From: an uncultured Lachnospiraceae bacterium
GTDB lineage: Bacteria; Bacillota; Clostridia; Lachnospirales; Lachnospiraceae
Length of the DNA stretch: 24,717 nt
Assembly (NCBI GenBank): GCA_910577165.1
Contig: CAJTLX010000048.1
Span: 1-24,717 of the forward strand
Direction of reading: 5' to 3'
The stretch's first letter is position 1, and every line of letters begins with the position of its first letter. Under the pieces are notes generated by a model that made no database searches, was not told the origin of the DNA, and was given only the letters and a program-made list of their open reading frames with translations. Both the position numbers and the translations under genes were made by a program. Below are positions 10,993-19,050 of the stretch, in pieces.

Positions 10993-13059
10993 TTATTGAT
11001 TCAATCCCTCCGCCCCTGCAACCACAAACTTCCCATCCTCAAGTACCGGAATCTTTGTCCCATCCGCCCTAATCACAGAAATTTCCGCCAGTTCATTGTA
11101 CGGAATTGTAATGTCTGTATGGCAATTCATATAAGCTTTTGCAAGATCCGTCTTTCTCAGGAGAGAAATCTCATTGTCGCGCGCGATAATTTCCTTTCCG
11201 TTTGGATTGAACACTGCATGATCCTCACTCTTTTTATAACAGGTATCCCCAAGCGCGAAGTGCGGGCCTGTCTTTTCCGCAATCAAAATAGGCAGTTTCG
11301 CCTGAATCCCATATTTTCGTGCCATCTCATAAGCGATCCGATTTGTTCCAATCGCAAATTCTCCGATCGGTAGTGTCCCATGCCCTTGCAGAATATTTTC
11401 AAAAATATAATCCCGATTTTCCTGCTCACTTGCAAAATTTGTACACCGATAATCCACCACCATCCCATCAAGAAATGTAAATTCCAGATCGCGGTACTCC
11501 AAGCCATTTAGAAAAACCCGACTCACATACAATACTCCGCTTGTCCCCGCAAGTACGGGCGAGGTAAAGACCTCTCCCACTGGAATATTGACATCCGCCG
11601 TACAGTTCTCAAAATTGGTTTCCCTCTCCGGATGAATCAATGGATGCAGACGAACTTTCATCTCGGTGTGATTGCCATTTCCCCCGCGCACAAGCACAAA
11701 ATTTCCAGTATCCAACACATCGATCAGACTCTGCTGCATCCTCTTGTAGGAATCATTATCCAATGTATTTATACGGATGATCTCATCAAAAATTTCCTCA
11801 AATTTCTCCCCGATCGACGGCAGCGGAAATGCGATAATCGTGTAGGATGTCTCCTCTGACTTTATATAATCCATCGCCAGAATACCAAGCTTTCTGCTTT
11901 CCTCAAGCATGGATTTTGTTGTTTTTTCATCCTTTTGCACGGATTCTTTTTTATTTTCCGGCAGGAAATCACTCTCCCCAAATACCTCCAAAACGGCAGG
12001 TCCCGCAAATGCTGCATATTCTGTGCGATAGTATGAAAAAACTGCCCTTGCCGCTTCCAATGCCGCTTTCTGTATCTTTTTATCATAGAAAAGAGCAATA
12101 TCATTTCTGTGATCATACTCATACTGCCTGTTTACGCTTGTGGCAAAATATCCATCCTTACGCCCGTAACCGCGCGCTGCCAAATTTGCAGTGGCGCGAT
12201 GAACAGTTACTTTTTTACCCATCCCCTCAAAGTTCTTTATCGCCTCGCGGATCATCTTTTCAAATCCTAAAACATAGCGAATGTTGACAATACTCTTTGA
12301 TGAGAAATCTGCCCCCATCACCTCAAATCCGCGCACATAGCCATCCGTATAAGCGAAAGCCATCCTGTGCAAGATTTCCTCCGGCTGGGCATTTAAAAAT
12401 TTTACAAGCTCTAATTCGTTATCCGATATGTATTCGCCAAAATAATAAAGATAGCGCGAGTCCGTCAGATCCGCCTCCATAATAATATCCCTTGCAAATG
12501 TCCAGGTAGGATCCTGCTTCTCGCGTACACGCGCCCTGCGAAACTCCTCCTGGTAATCATGTAGATAATAGTAGAGAGCTTCCCTTATCTCCCCCGCTGT
12601 GGACTCCCCCTCCATCTCAAAACAATTGTATACCTCGATAAACAGTTCCAACACCGGCGTGATCCCCGACAAACGTCCCTCGAAGGCACAGGCAGTCAGA
12701 GAGTGAATCTCCGCGTAGAGTACCGAGAGAATCTGTCCGTACTCCTCCCCCAACACTTTTACTGCAAACGCGGGATTTCCGTAAGACTGCCCATAATGCT
12801 CTGGCATGAGATCGGCATAGAGCAAATGGTTTTGCTCCCCTAACTCAGCCAAACTTTTCTGATAAAGCGCGCCGGAAAACACATCATCCACTACAGAAGT
12901 TAAAAGCGCGATAAAATCGGCCAGCGAAACAAAATAATCCTTAAAAGGCTGCCGCATCCCCTCATTCGCAAATGCAGAAATTCGCTCCCTAGCTAAGGTA
13001 TAACGTTCTCTCATCCCCTCGTTTTCTTCCTGTAAAATCTCCAGAGTTCTCATTTCCAT
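10993..13059 (-). CDS. M29-like aminopeptidase with a long N-terminal extension
   Basis: The last 330 residues resemble peptidase family M29: CTADVNIPVGEVFTSPVLAG, LEFTFLDGMVVDYR, FAIGTNRIAYEMARKYG, AEKTGPHFALGDTCY, and NCHTDITIPYN near the end. The Glu of GEVFTSP, the His of PHFALGD and the His-x-Asp of NCHTD are probable metal ligands. M29 enzymes such as AmpS are about 400 residues; this protein is 688. The first 300 residues, rich in Glu, Tyr and Phe, are not recognised and are probably helical. The start is MEMRTLEILQEE at 13059. There is no signal peptide, so a cytoplasmic peptidase is expected. It lies in an operon between the DUF6142-like gene and purE. Confidence 0.8.
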   Translation of the reverse strand: MEMRTLEILQEENEGMRERYTLARERISAFANEGMRQPFKDYFVSLADFIALLTSVVDDVFSGALYQKSLAELGEQNHLLYADLMPEHYGQSYGNPAFAVKVLGEEYGQILSVLYAEIHSLTACAFEGRLSGITPVLELFIEVYNCFEMEGESTAGEIREALYYYLHDYQEEFRRARVREKQDPTWTFARDIIMEADLTDSRYLYYFGEYISDNELELVKFLNAQPEEILHRMAFAYTDGYVRGFEVMGADFSSKSIVNIRYVLGFEKMIREAIKNFEGMGKKVTVHRATANLAARGYGRKDGYFATSVNRQYEYDHRNDIALFYDKKIQKAALEAARAVFSYYRTEYAAFAGPAVLEVFGESDFLPENKKESVQKDEKTTKSMLEESRKLGILAMDYIKSEETSYTIIAFPLPSIGEKFEEIFDEIIRINTLDNDSYKRMQQSLIDVLDTGNFVLVRGGNGNHTEMKVRLHPLIHPERETNFENCTADVNIPVGEVFTSPVLAGTSGVLYVSRVFLNGLEYRDLEFTFLDGMVVDYRCTNFASEQENRDYIFENILQGHGTLPIGEFAIGTNRIAYEMARKYGIQAKLPILIAEKTGPHFALGDTCYKKSEDHAVFNPNGKEIIARDNEISLLRKTDLAKAYMNCHTDITIPYNELAEISVIRADGTKIPVLEDGKFVVAGAEGLNQ

Positions 13060-13086
13060 ACCCCTTATTTTCTATAATTTCCCATT

Positions 13087-13410
13087 TCACATTGTTCCAG
13101 TCAGATAAAGCGAGATCAAGGTCAAAAGCAAAATGGCATTTACCACCACACCAAAAACTGGCTGAAAATACAAAATATCCGGCTCACGCAGACTCATAAT
13201 CCCAAGCACAAAACCGACAATTGCCACAAAAAGACAGCCAAGTCCCAGATACCCGACAAAAATTCCGGCTTCCCCTTTTGCGGAGGCGGAAATAAGAGAG
13301 GCCGCCGTCAGCCCCGAAAATGACAGGAGGGCAAGAAACATCGCCATAATCCCCTTTTTGGAATGTTTTCTCCCCTGAAATTTCAATCTGCTTTTTTTCT
13401 CCCGTTCCAT
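13087..13410 (-). CDS. DUF6142-like small membrane protein
   Basis: The preferred ATG at 13410 (MEREKKSRLKFQGRKHSKKG) follows GGGGATGG. Other in-frame ATGs at 13452 and 13440 overlap the end of the VanZ gene. A basic KHSKKG segment is followed by three hydrophobic stretches (IMAMFLALLSFSGLTAASLI; IFVGYLGLGCLFVAIVGFVL; PVFGVVVNAILLLTLISLYL). This build resembles the DUF6142 family as I recall it in Lachnospiraceae; I could not check the match. No enzymatic motif is visible. It is co-transcribed with the VanZ-like gene. Confidence 0.65.
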   Translation of the reverse strand: MEREKKSRLKFQGRKHSKKGIMAMFLALLSFSGLTAASLISASAKGEAGIFVGYLGLGCLFVAIVGFVLGIMSLREPDILYFQPVFGVVVNAILLLTLISLYLTGTM

Positions 13411-13429
13411 CTTCCATCCCCGTTTGTTT

Positions 13430-13909
13430 TTACTTTCCATATCCCAAGACATGTCGTCCCACCCGCACTCCTACAAACAATAATCTCATCATCATATAGC
13501 CAAAAATTCCGCCCAACGTATTCAAAAACAGATCATCCACATCAAAAGTCCCCACCTTGTAGACAAGCTGAATAGTTTCCACCACTAAGCTGAACGAAAA
13601 ACTCCAGAAGGTAACATACAAAAGCTTTCCGGATTTTTGCCAGAGAATTGGCAAAAAGAAGCCGAATGGCATAAAAGCGACCACATTTCCAGCAAGGTTA
13701 ATCATCACACTTTTCATGCCGAGAATCTCGCGGTAGCGGTAAAACCGTTTGATCTCGCGAAACAGCACAAGGTTATAATGGTATTCATCGGAAATATCCG
13801 TCCGCCCGTAACGCTCGGAAAAAAACAAAAAATAAAACAGTACACCCAAATATAAGATAAAAACAAGCTGGCTTATCACACGCTGCCAGCCGGATACTCT
13901 TCTCTTCAC
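13430..13909 (-). CDS. VanZ-like family membrane protein
   Basis: The 159-residue protein starts at a GTG (13909) with AAAGAGG upstream. It has four hydrophobic segments and the VanZ hallmarks: YHYNLVLFREIKRFYRYREI after the first helix, NLAGNVVAFMPFGFFLPIL, a charged turn, SLVVETIQLVYKVGTFDVDD and LFLNTLGGIFGYMM. The family was named for low-level teicoplanin resistance, but most members have no known role. As the first gene of the operon it is driven by the clear promoter at 13961-13989. Its stop overlaps possible early starts of the next gene. Confidence 0.88.
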   Translation of the reverse strand: MKRRVSGWQRVISQLVFILYLGVLFYFLFFSERYGRTDISDEYHYNLVLFREIKRFYRYREILGMKSVMINLAGNVVAFMPFGFFLPILWQKSGKLLYVTFWSFSFSLVVETIQLVYKVGTFDVDDLFLNTLGGIFGYMMMRLLFVGVRVGRHVLGYGK

Positions 13910-13960
13910 AAAAACCTCTTTTCAGTTGGTCATCCAATAGTCACATTTATTATTATCCCC

Positions 13961-13989
13961 ATTATACACCGAATATTGCACAAATTCAA
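13961..13989 (-). promoter_or_regulatory. Promoter of the VanZ-to-purE operon
   Basis: On the - strand TTGAAT (13984-13989) and TATAAT (13961-13966) are 17 bp apart, about 50 bases ahead of the VanZ start. No operator-like palindrome is obvious. The rest of 13990-14098 is AT-rich with nothing else recognisable. Confidence 0.75.
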
Positions 13990-14098
13990 GCATTCAAAAG
14001 AAAATTCAACTATTTCGTTGTAAATTTTTTGTAGATTTTGCATTCTGGTACTTCCAGACAAAAACAATCTACACTTCAGAAATAATTTTGAAACTAAA

Positions 14099-14139
14099 CA
14101 AGTGTCCGCTCCCTTAAATAAACTGGAAGCGGACACTTG
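14099..14139 (-). terminator. Terminator of the Ig-like protein gene
   Basis: CAAGTGTCCGCT (14099-14110) and AGCGGACACTTG (14128-14139) are a perfect 12-bp inverted repeat with a 17-base loop, starting 20 bases after the stop codon at 14159. On the - strand it is followed by TTTAGTTTC, a modest U-tract. Confidence 0.75.
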
Positions 14140-14158
14140 TTTATGCTTGATTCACATT

Positions 14159-16759
14159 CTAATATACATTGGCAATATATGGCTGGTTCAAATTGAAATC
14201 TGCCTTATTCCCGCTGATATCCGTAATATTATTCTCCAAAATAGTAAAACGCACCGTTCTGGAAGTTGGCATCCCACCTTCTAGGGTAATATAAATATTC
14301 TTGCCGCTTGCAATCCCTGTGCCAGAGTAAGTCGCGCCCGTCGCGGTATCCACTGCCCGAACCCTTATCGTACCCTGAACTTCCTCGCTCATGGTCATTG
14401 TGATCGTTCCGTAACTGATGGTACTGTTCGCTGCAACTCTTGGTGGGGTATTTTCCACTGCGACAAACACAAGACTGGCACCGCTGATGGCATTAAAACT
14501 GCCGCCAAATCCCTTTATGCCACTGACAAAGAGTTCATAGCTTGCATCGTAATTACCCGAAAACGCCCCCGGACTAAATTCAAGTTCCACTGTCGCACCG
14601 CGATCATTATTTTCTACTACAGAAGCGGCAACTGGGTTAGTGCGCGAAGACATTCCATAGATAATATAATAATTCTGAACCATCTCCGCCGTCGCCATAT
14701 CAATCTTATTGGAGAAAGTCACAATCACTTTATTGCGATCATTCACATCCTGCACCGCCGCAATCGGAGCCGGAAGCTCATCGACGGAGGAAGTTCCGTT
14801 CTTGTTGAGCGTGATATTCATTGTCTTGGAATAATTTTCTAATTTATCCGCTACCATCCCCGCCGGGAGTGTAAGCGTAAATTGTCCGCTCTCAAGCATG
14901 GAAGGATCATCAAAAATATATGTAACCATTGTATTTTCTACTGTGGCCGTAGTGCTGACTGGCGAGACAGAGGAGATATCGCCGTTCGTGCTTCTTACGC
15001 GCGCCGTAATCTGCTGCGTTGTCGTCGCGATCCGGATCTCCTTGTCATAGGTAAGAACAAGTTTACAAACCGTTCTGCCATCCAAAACCGCATTGGTCAT
15101 CACCTGATCAACTAACTGTGGAGGGGTGGTATCCAATGTAAAGTTCACCGGGCGGGAATCGGAAGCAGTGGTTGTACTGTTCGCATTATAATTGTACCAC
15201 GCCTGGAAATTGACCACCTGATACCCCGTGATTGACTGGTAGGCAGATGGAATTTCATAGCGCACAACCTTTGGATTTTCTGTATCCGGAACACCGTAGG
15301 AAGTATACGATCCAAATTGTGCAAGCCCCCCCGACGAGATCTCCGCGCTAAACGTCGCCTCAATCTCCGTGCGCGAAACGCGCTCCACCTTCACAATGGA
15401 CGCGAGTGGCTTCGCTGAGGTATCCGTGCGCACATAGACACTCTGAATCTGTCTGCTGGTCGTATTGCCCGCACTGTCCTTAATTCCTTTAAGCATTACG
15501 GTCACCATCAGATTTTTCTCCATGGTATAACCGGTTAAATCAATCGAGAGTGTGCGCTTGTCACTGCTTAGTACATAACTCGATGTTTCTCTCAAATAGC
15601 TGCTTAGTATTGCATCTGTCGTTCCGGAAACACCCTCCACCGTCATATTGCTGATATCAAGTGCCTCATCAAAATTGATATTGCTGACCAGACCATTGTA
15701 ACCAACTGTAGTTCCCTGATAAACCGGACCGGTGGTATCCTTCAAACTCATAATATCCGCATATTTTTCAAATGGGATTCCAAGCTCAGTCAGAACCTTA
15801 CCGGATACTACAACAGAATAAACACCGTTAAAGGAACCCGTGCCCCGAATGGTAAGAGTTTTTGCATCCTGAGAAAGCGTCGCGGTCAATGTCCCATAGT
15901 CCGTTGCCTTCTCGTCCTTGCCGACAATCACGGCATTCGAAACTAATTTGTTATCATTTATTACACTGCTCTTTCTCACCGGCTGACTAAACACAATCTG
16001 CAACTCCTGACTGCCCACCATCTTCGCCGAAGTCACACTCGGAGGGATCGGTGCAAGTGTAGGTGTAGGGCTTGGCGTAGGGGTTGCCGTAGGAGTCGGA
16101 GTAGGGAGAGGCTTCGGGATTACATGGAGGTAAAATTTTGCTACCGCCTTATTGCTCGCCGCAAGAGAATCCGTCTTGCTCAGACCATAGCGAACCTCAA
16201 TCAGTGTAACTCCCGCTTTTTTTGCCGTGATCACACCTTTCGTCGAGATTGTTGCCACGCTCTCATCGTCCGAACTATAAAATACACTGTCTGTTGTATT
16301 CGATGGAGTCACCGTCTTTTTCACCGTAAATGTCGTGCCGACATACATGGATTTCGCATTGCCATCATCCGGTGTGATATTAGTAAATTTTACTTCTGTT
16401 GCCTGAACACGCTTGCGCACAACAATCTTACATTTAAGTTCTCCCTCAGTACCATTATTGTATTTTATAATACATCTCGCGGTAGTCGTGCCGACAGCCA
16501 CCGGTGTTACCAGACCATTTTTGTCAATCTTTGCAATGGAGGATCGGTTCATTTTCCAGGTAACAGATTTTACCGTCTTCATATCCACATTTTCCAGAGC
16601 AAGCTGGAATGTAGTGCCAAGATAAACCTTTTTGCTTGTTGCATTCAGCGAGGCTGATGCCGCCCTGGTCTGTAATATACCGGCAAGCCCGGTAAACATC
16701 GGGACTGCCATACAAACTACCAGGAAAAATGCGATAAACTTTGATCGTTTTCTTTTCAT
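14159..16759 (-). CDS. Secreted multidomain Ig-like (Big2 / SbsA-type) protein
   Basis: The 866-residue protein starts MKRKRSKFIAFFLVVCMAVP with a signal peptide, probably cut near QTRAASA. Residues about 35-120 and 122-215 are two Big2-type domains (SKKVYLGTTFQLALENV; ITPDDGNAKSMYVGTTFTVK). A Pro/Thr linker of TPTPTATPTPSPTPT type follows. Several Ig-like repeats come next, each opening with a phrase such as VTSAKMVGSQELQIVFSQPV, SIVKVERVSRTEIEATFSAE or IAAVQDVNDRNKVIVTFSNK and ending in SAGN or SGNK-type turns, as in SbsA-like domains. There is no LPXTG motif, SLH domain or C-terminal helix, so it is probably released or held by other means. The gene is alone in its transcription unit. Binding target unknown. 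Confidence 0.88.
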   Translation of the reverse strand: MKRKRSKFIAFFLVVCMAVPMFTGLAGILQTRAASASLNATSKKVYLGTTFQLALENVDMKTVKSVTWKMNRSSIAKIDKNGLVTPVAVGTTTARCIIKYNNGTEGELKCKIVVRKRVQATEVKFTNITPDDGNAKSMYVGTTFTVKKTVTPSNTTDSVFYSSDDESVATISTKGVITAKKAGVTLIEVRYGLSKTDSLAASNKAVAKFYLHVIPKPLPTPTPTATPTPSPTPTLAPIPPSVTSAKMVGSQELQIVFSQPVRKSSVINDNKLVSNAVIVGKDEKATDYGTLTATLSQDAKTLTIRGTGSFNGVYSVVVSGKVLTELGIPFEKYADIMSLKDTTGPVYQGTTVGYNGLVSNINFDEALDISNMTVEGVSGTTDAILSSYLRETSSYVLSSDKRTLSIDLTGYTMEKNLMVTVMLKGIKDSAGNTTSRQIQSVYVRTDTSAKPLASIVKVERVSRTEIEATFSAEISSGGLAQFGSYTSYGVPDTENPKVVRYEIPSAYQSITGYQVVNFQAWYNYNANSTTTASDSRPVNFTLDTTPPQLVDQVMTNAVLDGRTVCKLVLTYDKEIRIATTTQQITARVRSTNGDISSVSPVSTTATVENTMVTYIFDDPSMLESGQFTLTLPAGMVADKLENYSKTMNITLNKNGTSSVDELPAPIAAVQDVNDRNKVIVTFSNKIDMATAEMVQNYYIIYGMSSRTNPVAASVVENNDRGATVELEFSPGAFSGNYDASYELFVSGIKGFGGSFNAISGASLVFVAVENTPPRVAANSTISYGTITMTMSEEVQGTIRVRAVDTATGATYSGTGIASGKNIYITLEGGMPTSRTVRFTILENNITDISGNKADFNLNQPYIANVY

Positions 16760-16838
16760 AACTTCCTACCTCTTTTCTTAGTAATATTATCTCCAGTCTC
16801 CTGTCCATCTTATCACATACTTTTGTCACATATAAGCC

Positions 16839-16855
16839 AAAATTGTTACAATTTT
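16839..16855 (-). promoter_or_regulatory. 17-bp palindrome upstream of the Ig-like gene
   Basis: AAAATTGTTACAATTTT is a perfect palindrome around one central base, about 80 bases ahead of the start at 16759 and just after the rplL terminator. No convincing -35/-10 pair was found nearby. It could be an operator; the regulator is unknown. Confidence 0.35.
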
Positions 16856-16869
16856 CTTACAATTATTGC

Positions 16870-16925
16870 CCCTGCGCATAAAAAAGGCACCGCAATCTTC
16901 TGCGATGCCTTTTTTATGCGCAGGG
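16870..16925 (-). terminator. Long terminator hairpin after rplL
   Basis: On the - strand, CCCTGCGCAT and six A precede GGCATCGCA, a six-base loop and TGCGGTGCC with six T and the complementary ATGCGCAGGG. The inner stem plus T-run is a classical terminator, and the outer arms extend the pairing to 19 bp. The structure is close to symmetric and should work in both directions. rplL ends 33 bases upstream. Confidence 0.92.
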
Positions 16926-16957
16926 AAAAGTCCTCCCCACTTAATTCCCGCTCAAAA

Positions 16958-17326
16958 TTATTTAAGCGTAACCTTCGCGCCAACTTCCTCAAGTTTCTTC
17001 TTGATCTCTTCAGCCTCTTCCTTGGATGCACCCTCCTTAATTACCTTAGGAGCACCGTCAACGGTATCCTTTGCCTCCTTAAGACCAAGACCTGTTACCT
17101 CACGAACCACCTTGATCACCTTAACCTTCTCGGAACCGATCTCGGTAAGCTCTACATTAAACTCTGTCTTCTCATCTTCCGGTGCTGCACCACCTGCACC
17201 TGTTACTGCCATAACAACGCCCGCAGACGCGCTTACACCAAACTCCTCCTCGCAAGCCTTTACCAAATCATTTAACTCTAATACGGTCATGCCCTTGATA
17301 GCATCAATAAATTCCTGAGTCGTCAT
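16958..17326 (-). CDS. rplL: 50S ribosomal protein L7/L12
   Basis: The ATG at 17326 has GGAGG eight bases upstream, giving 122 residues; the five codons before it contain the ribosome binding site. MTTQEFIDAIKGMTVLELND is the dimerisation domain, followed by a short Ala/Gly hinge. The C-terminal domain includes EKTEFNVELTEIGSEKVKVI, KVVREVTGLGLKEAKDTVDG and EEAEEIKKKLEEVGAKVTLK. It forms the ribosomal stalk that recruits translation GTPases. The gene is preceded by rplJ and followed directly by a terminator rather than by rpoB. Confidence 0.98.
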   Translation of the reverse strand: MTTQEFIDAIKGMTVLELNDLVKACEEEFGVSASAGVVMAVTGAGGAAPEDEKTEFNVELTEIGSEKVKVIKVVREVTGLGLKEAKDTVDGAPKVIKEGASKEEAEEIKKKLEEVGAKVTLK

Positions 17327-17462
17327 TTTATTTACCTCCATAATAATATTCTCTTGATTGCCACCTGCTTACCTGGTGACAGTTGCAAACTACAAATATT
17401 GCCTGTCCACCACAGGCTTTTCCTGTATTCTGCGCATCCTTACGCCGCATAGATAAAGGAAC

Positions 17463-17957
17463 TTATGCCGCCTCGCCGTTCTTTTCTGCGATCTGTTTGA
17501 TCACGCGCGCGAAATTTGCGATCGGGGACTGCATACTTCCAAGAAGTCTGGAAATAAGAACATCTCTTGACGGGATGGATGCAATCACCTGGATGCCCTT
17601 CTCGTCATAGTATGTGCCCTCTACAACACCGGCCTTAAATTCAAGCCTGTCACAGGTCTTTGCAAACTCTGCAAGAACTCTCGCCGGAGCAGTCGCATCG
17701 TCAATTCCAAATGCAACAGCGGTCGGTCCCTCAAGATTTGCATCAAGCTGCGCAAAATCCGTGCCATCAAACGCTCTTTTCAGATAGGTGTTCTTGTATA
17801 CTTTGTACACCACACCGGCTTCTCTTAAAGATTTGCGCAGACGGGTATCTTCCTCCACGGTAAGCCCGCGGTAGTCAACGATAACCACAGAACTTGCCTT
17901 GTCCGCATATCCTTTGATCTCGTCGATGATCGGAGTCTTTAACTCAACCTTTGCCAT
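17463..17957 (-). CDS. rplJ: 50S ribosomal protein L10
   Basis: The 164-residue protein starts MAKVELKTPIIDEIKGYADK and contains SSVVIVDYRGLTVEEDTRLR, KSLREAGVVYKVYKNTYLKR and the LEGPTAVAFG segment, all typical of L10. The C-terminal helix that binds L7/L12 dimers is present (LLGSMQSPIANFARVIKQIA). GGAGG-type sequence precedes the ATG. It is the first gene after the L10 leader and its attenuator. The 136 bases between rplJ and rplL hold no other gene. Confidence 0.98.
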   Translation of the reverse strand: MAKVELKTPIIDEIKGYADKASSVVIVDYRGLTVEEDTRLRKSLREAGVVYKVYKNTYLKRAFDGTDFAQLDANLEGPTAVAFGIDDATAPARVLAEFAKTCDRLEFKAGVVEGTYYDEKGIQVIASIPSRDVLISRLLGSMQSPIANFARVIKQIAEKNGEAA

Positions 17958-18003
17958 TTTACGTACACCTCCTTATAGATTTTATCTGCTCTTTTATAAG
18001 GAT

Positions 18004-18032
18004 AAAAACTGCCTCCCGCAAAGACAGGAGGC
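18004..18032 (-). terminator. Attenuator-type terminator in the rplJ leader
   Basis: On the - strand GCCTCCTG (18032-18025) pairs with CGGGAGGC (18018-18011) and is followed by AGTTTTTATCC. It lies between the L10 leader RNA and rplJ, so it can stop transcription before the structural genes. Control by the leader state is an inference. Confidence 0.8.
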
Positions 18033-18035
18033 AGA

Positions 18036-18137
18036 GAATTAGTTATAATTGCACTAATATTATCCTCGGCAGGCGGGACTTCCTTACGCCGTGACTACGG
18101 CACCTGCTGTCTTCGGCAGCTGCTGTTTTTTAACAGC
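18036..18137 (-). ncRNA. L10 leader (ribosomal protein L10 autoregulatory RNA)
   Basis: The - strand RNA contains GAAGACAGCAGGTGCC, a stem around GTAGTCACGGC, then TAAGGAAGTCCCGCCTGCCGAGG. This is the conserved arrangement of the bacterial L10 leader, in which the L10-(L7/L12)4 complex binds a kink-turn-containing element. It lies between a strong promoter and the terminator ahead of rplJ. Confidence 0.88.
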
Positions 18138-18143
18138 TTTTAA

Positions 18144-18172
18144 ATAATAGCATAAATCTATTCGTGTGTCAA
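18144..18172 (-). promoter_or_regulatory. Promoter of the rplJ-rplL operon
   Basis: TTGACA (18167-18172) and TATTAT (18144-18149) are 17 bp apart on the - strand. Transcription should start near 18137, exactly where the L10 leader begins. Confidence 0.88.
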
Positions 18173-18183
18173 CAACAATTCAA

Positions 18184-18208
18184 AACTTTTCCCGTGTAGC
18201 AGACACGG
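18184..18208 (-). terminator. Weak terminator after rplA
   Basis: CCGTGT (18203-18208 complement) and ACACGG (18192-18197 complement) form a 6-bp stem with a five-base loop, followed on the - strand by GAAAAGTTTTG. The U-tract is delayed, so termination may be partial and some readthrough into rplJ is possible. Confidence 0.45.
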
Positions 18209-18234
18209 AAGCCCTCTATACCAGTAAAATTCGC

Positions 18235-18927
18235 TTACGCTAATTTGGCGGTATTTAGCTTTACACCAGGTCCCATTGTGGAAGTGAGTGTCACACTTCT
18301 TAAATACTGACCCTTTGCAGATGCTGGTTTTGCCTTGATGATGGCACCCATAAGTGCCTGGAAGTTGTCTGCGAGCTGTTCCTCGGTAAAGGAAGCCTTG
18401 CCAACCGGACAATGAATAATATTCGTTTTGTCCAATCTATATTCAATCTTACCAGCTTTAATATCGTTAACCGCCTTTGTAACATCCATTGTTACAGTTC
18501 CTGCCTTCGGGTTCGGCATTAAGCCCTTAGGACCGAGTACACGGCCAAGACGACCTACAACACCCATCATATCCGGAGTTGCAACAACCACGTCGAACTC
18601 AAACCATCCCTCGTTCTGGATTCTCGGGATCAACTCATCGCCGCCCACATAATCCGCACCTGCTGCCTCTGCCTCCGCAACCTTGTCACCCTTGGCAAAC
18701 ACAAGCACGCGAACCTTCTTACCCGTTCCGTGTGGCAGTACTACTGCGCCGCGCACCTGCTGATCCGCATGGCGACCGTCCACGCCAAGACGAATATGAA
18801 CCTCAACGGTCTCGTCAAATTTTGCGGTAGCCGATTTCTTCACTAAGCTGACTGCTTCTGCAACATCATACTGAACACTTCTATCGATCAGTTTTGCTGC
18901 GTCCTGATATTTCTTTCCTCTTTTCAT
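18235..18927 (-). CDS. rplA: 50S ribosomal protein L1
   Basis: The 230-residue protein is full length for L1 and begins MKRGKKYQDAAKLIDRSVQY. Recognisable blocks are FDETVEVHIRLGVDGRHADQ, QVRGAVVLPHGTGKKVRVLV, the VGRLGRVLGPKGLMPNPKAG signature, and the C-terminal SVTLTSTMGPGVKLNTAKL. L1 forms the mobile stalk at the E site and in other bacteria represses its own mRNA. CAGGAGG is seven bases before the ATG, directly after a hairpin-type sequence that is repeated before rplK. Confidence 0.98.
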   Translation of the reverse strand: MKRGKKYQDAAKLIDRSVQYDVAEAVSLVKKSATAKFDETVEVHIRLGVDGRHADQQVRGAVVLPHGTGKKVRVLVFAKGDKVAEAEAAGADYVGGDELIPRIQNEGWFEFDVVVATPDMMGVVGRLGRVLGPKGLMPNPKAGTVTMDVTKAVNDIKAGKIEYRLDKTNIIHCPVGKASFTEEQLADNFQALMGAIIKAKPASAKGQYLRSVTLTSTMGPGVKLNTAKLA

Positions 18928-18942
18928 TTCATTAACCTCCTG

Positions 18943-18976
18943 GTGGTATTATCGGGAGAATCTGTGTCCCTCCCAC
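18943..18976 (-). promoter_or_regulatory. 34-nt hairpin-type element before rplA (copy 1)
   Basis: On the - strand it starts GTGGGAGGGAC and ends CTCCCGATAATACCAC. GTGG/CCAC can close an outer stem and GGGAG/CTCCC an inner one, with an asymmetric AUAAUA-type bulge. An equally long, nearly identical element lies before rplK. A role as L1 operator is an inference. Confidence 0.55.
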
Positions 18977-19050
18977 AATTACAGCCGGGATAGAGCTTTT
19001 CGAATACAATCTAGCCCTCCCCAATGCCGCACAAAAAAGATACCGTGCGA

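Noticed and set aside
16124..16657. A 177-codon + strand frame inside the Ig-like gene
   Set aside because: It is antisense to a well-defined secreted protein, has no ribosome binding site, and has an unnatural Cys/Arg/Phe composition.
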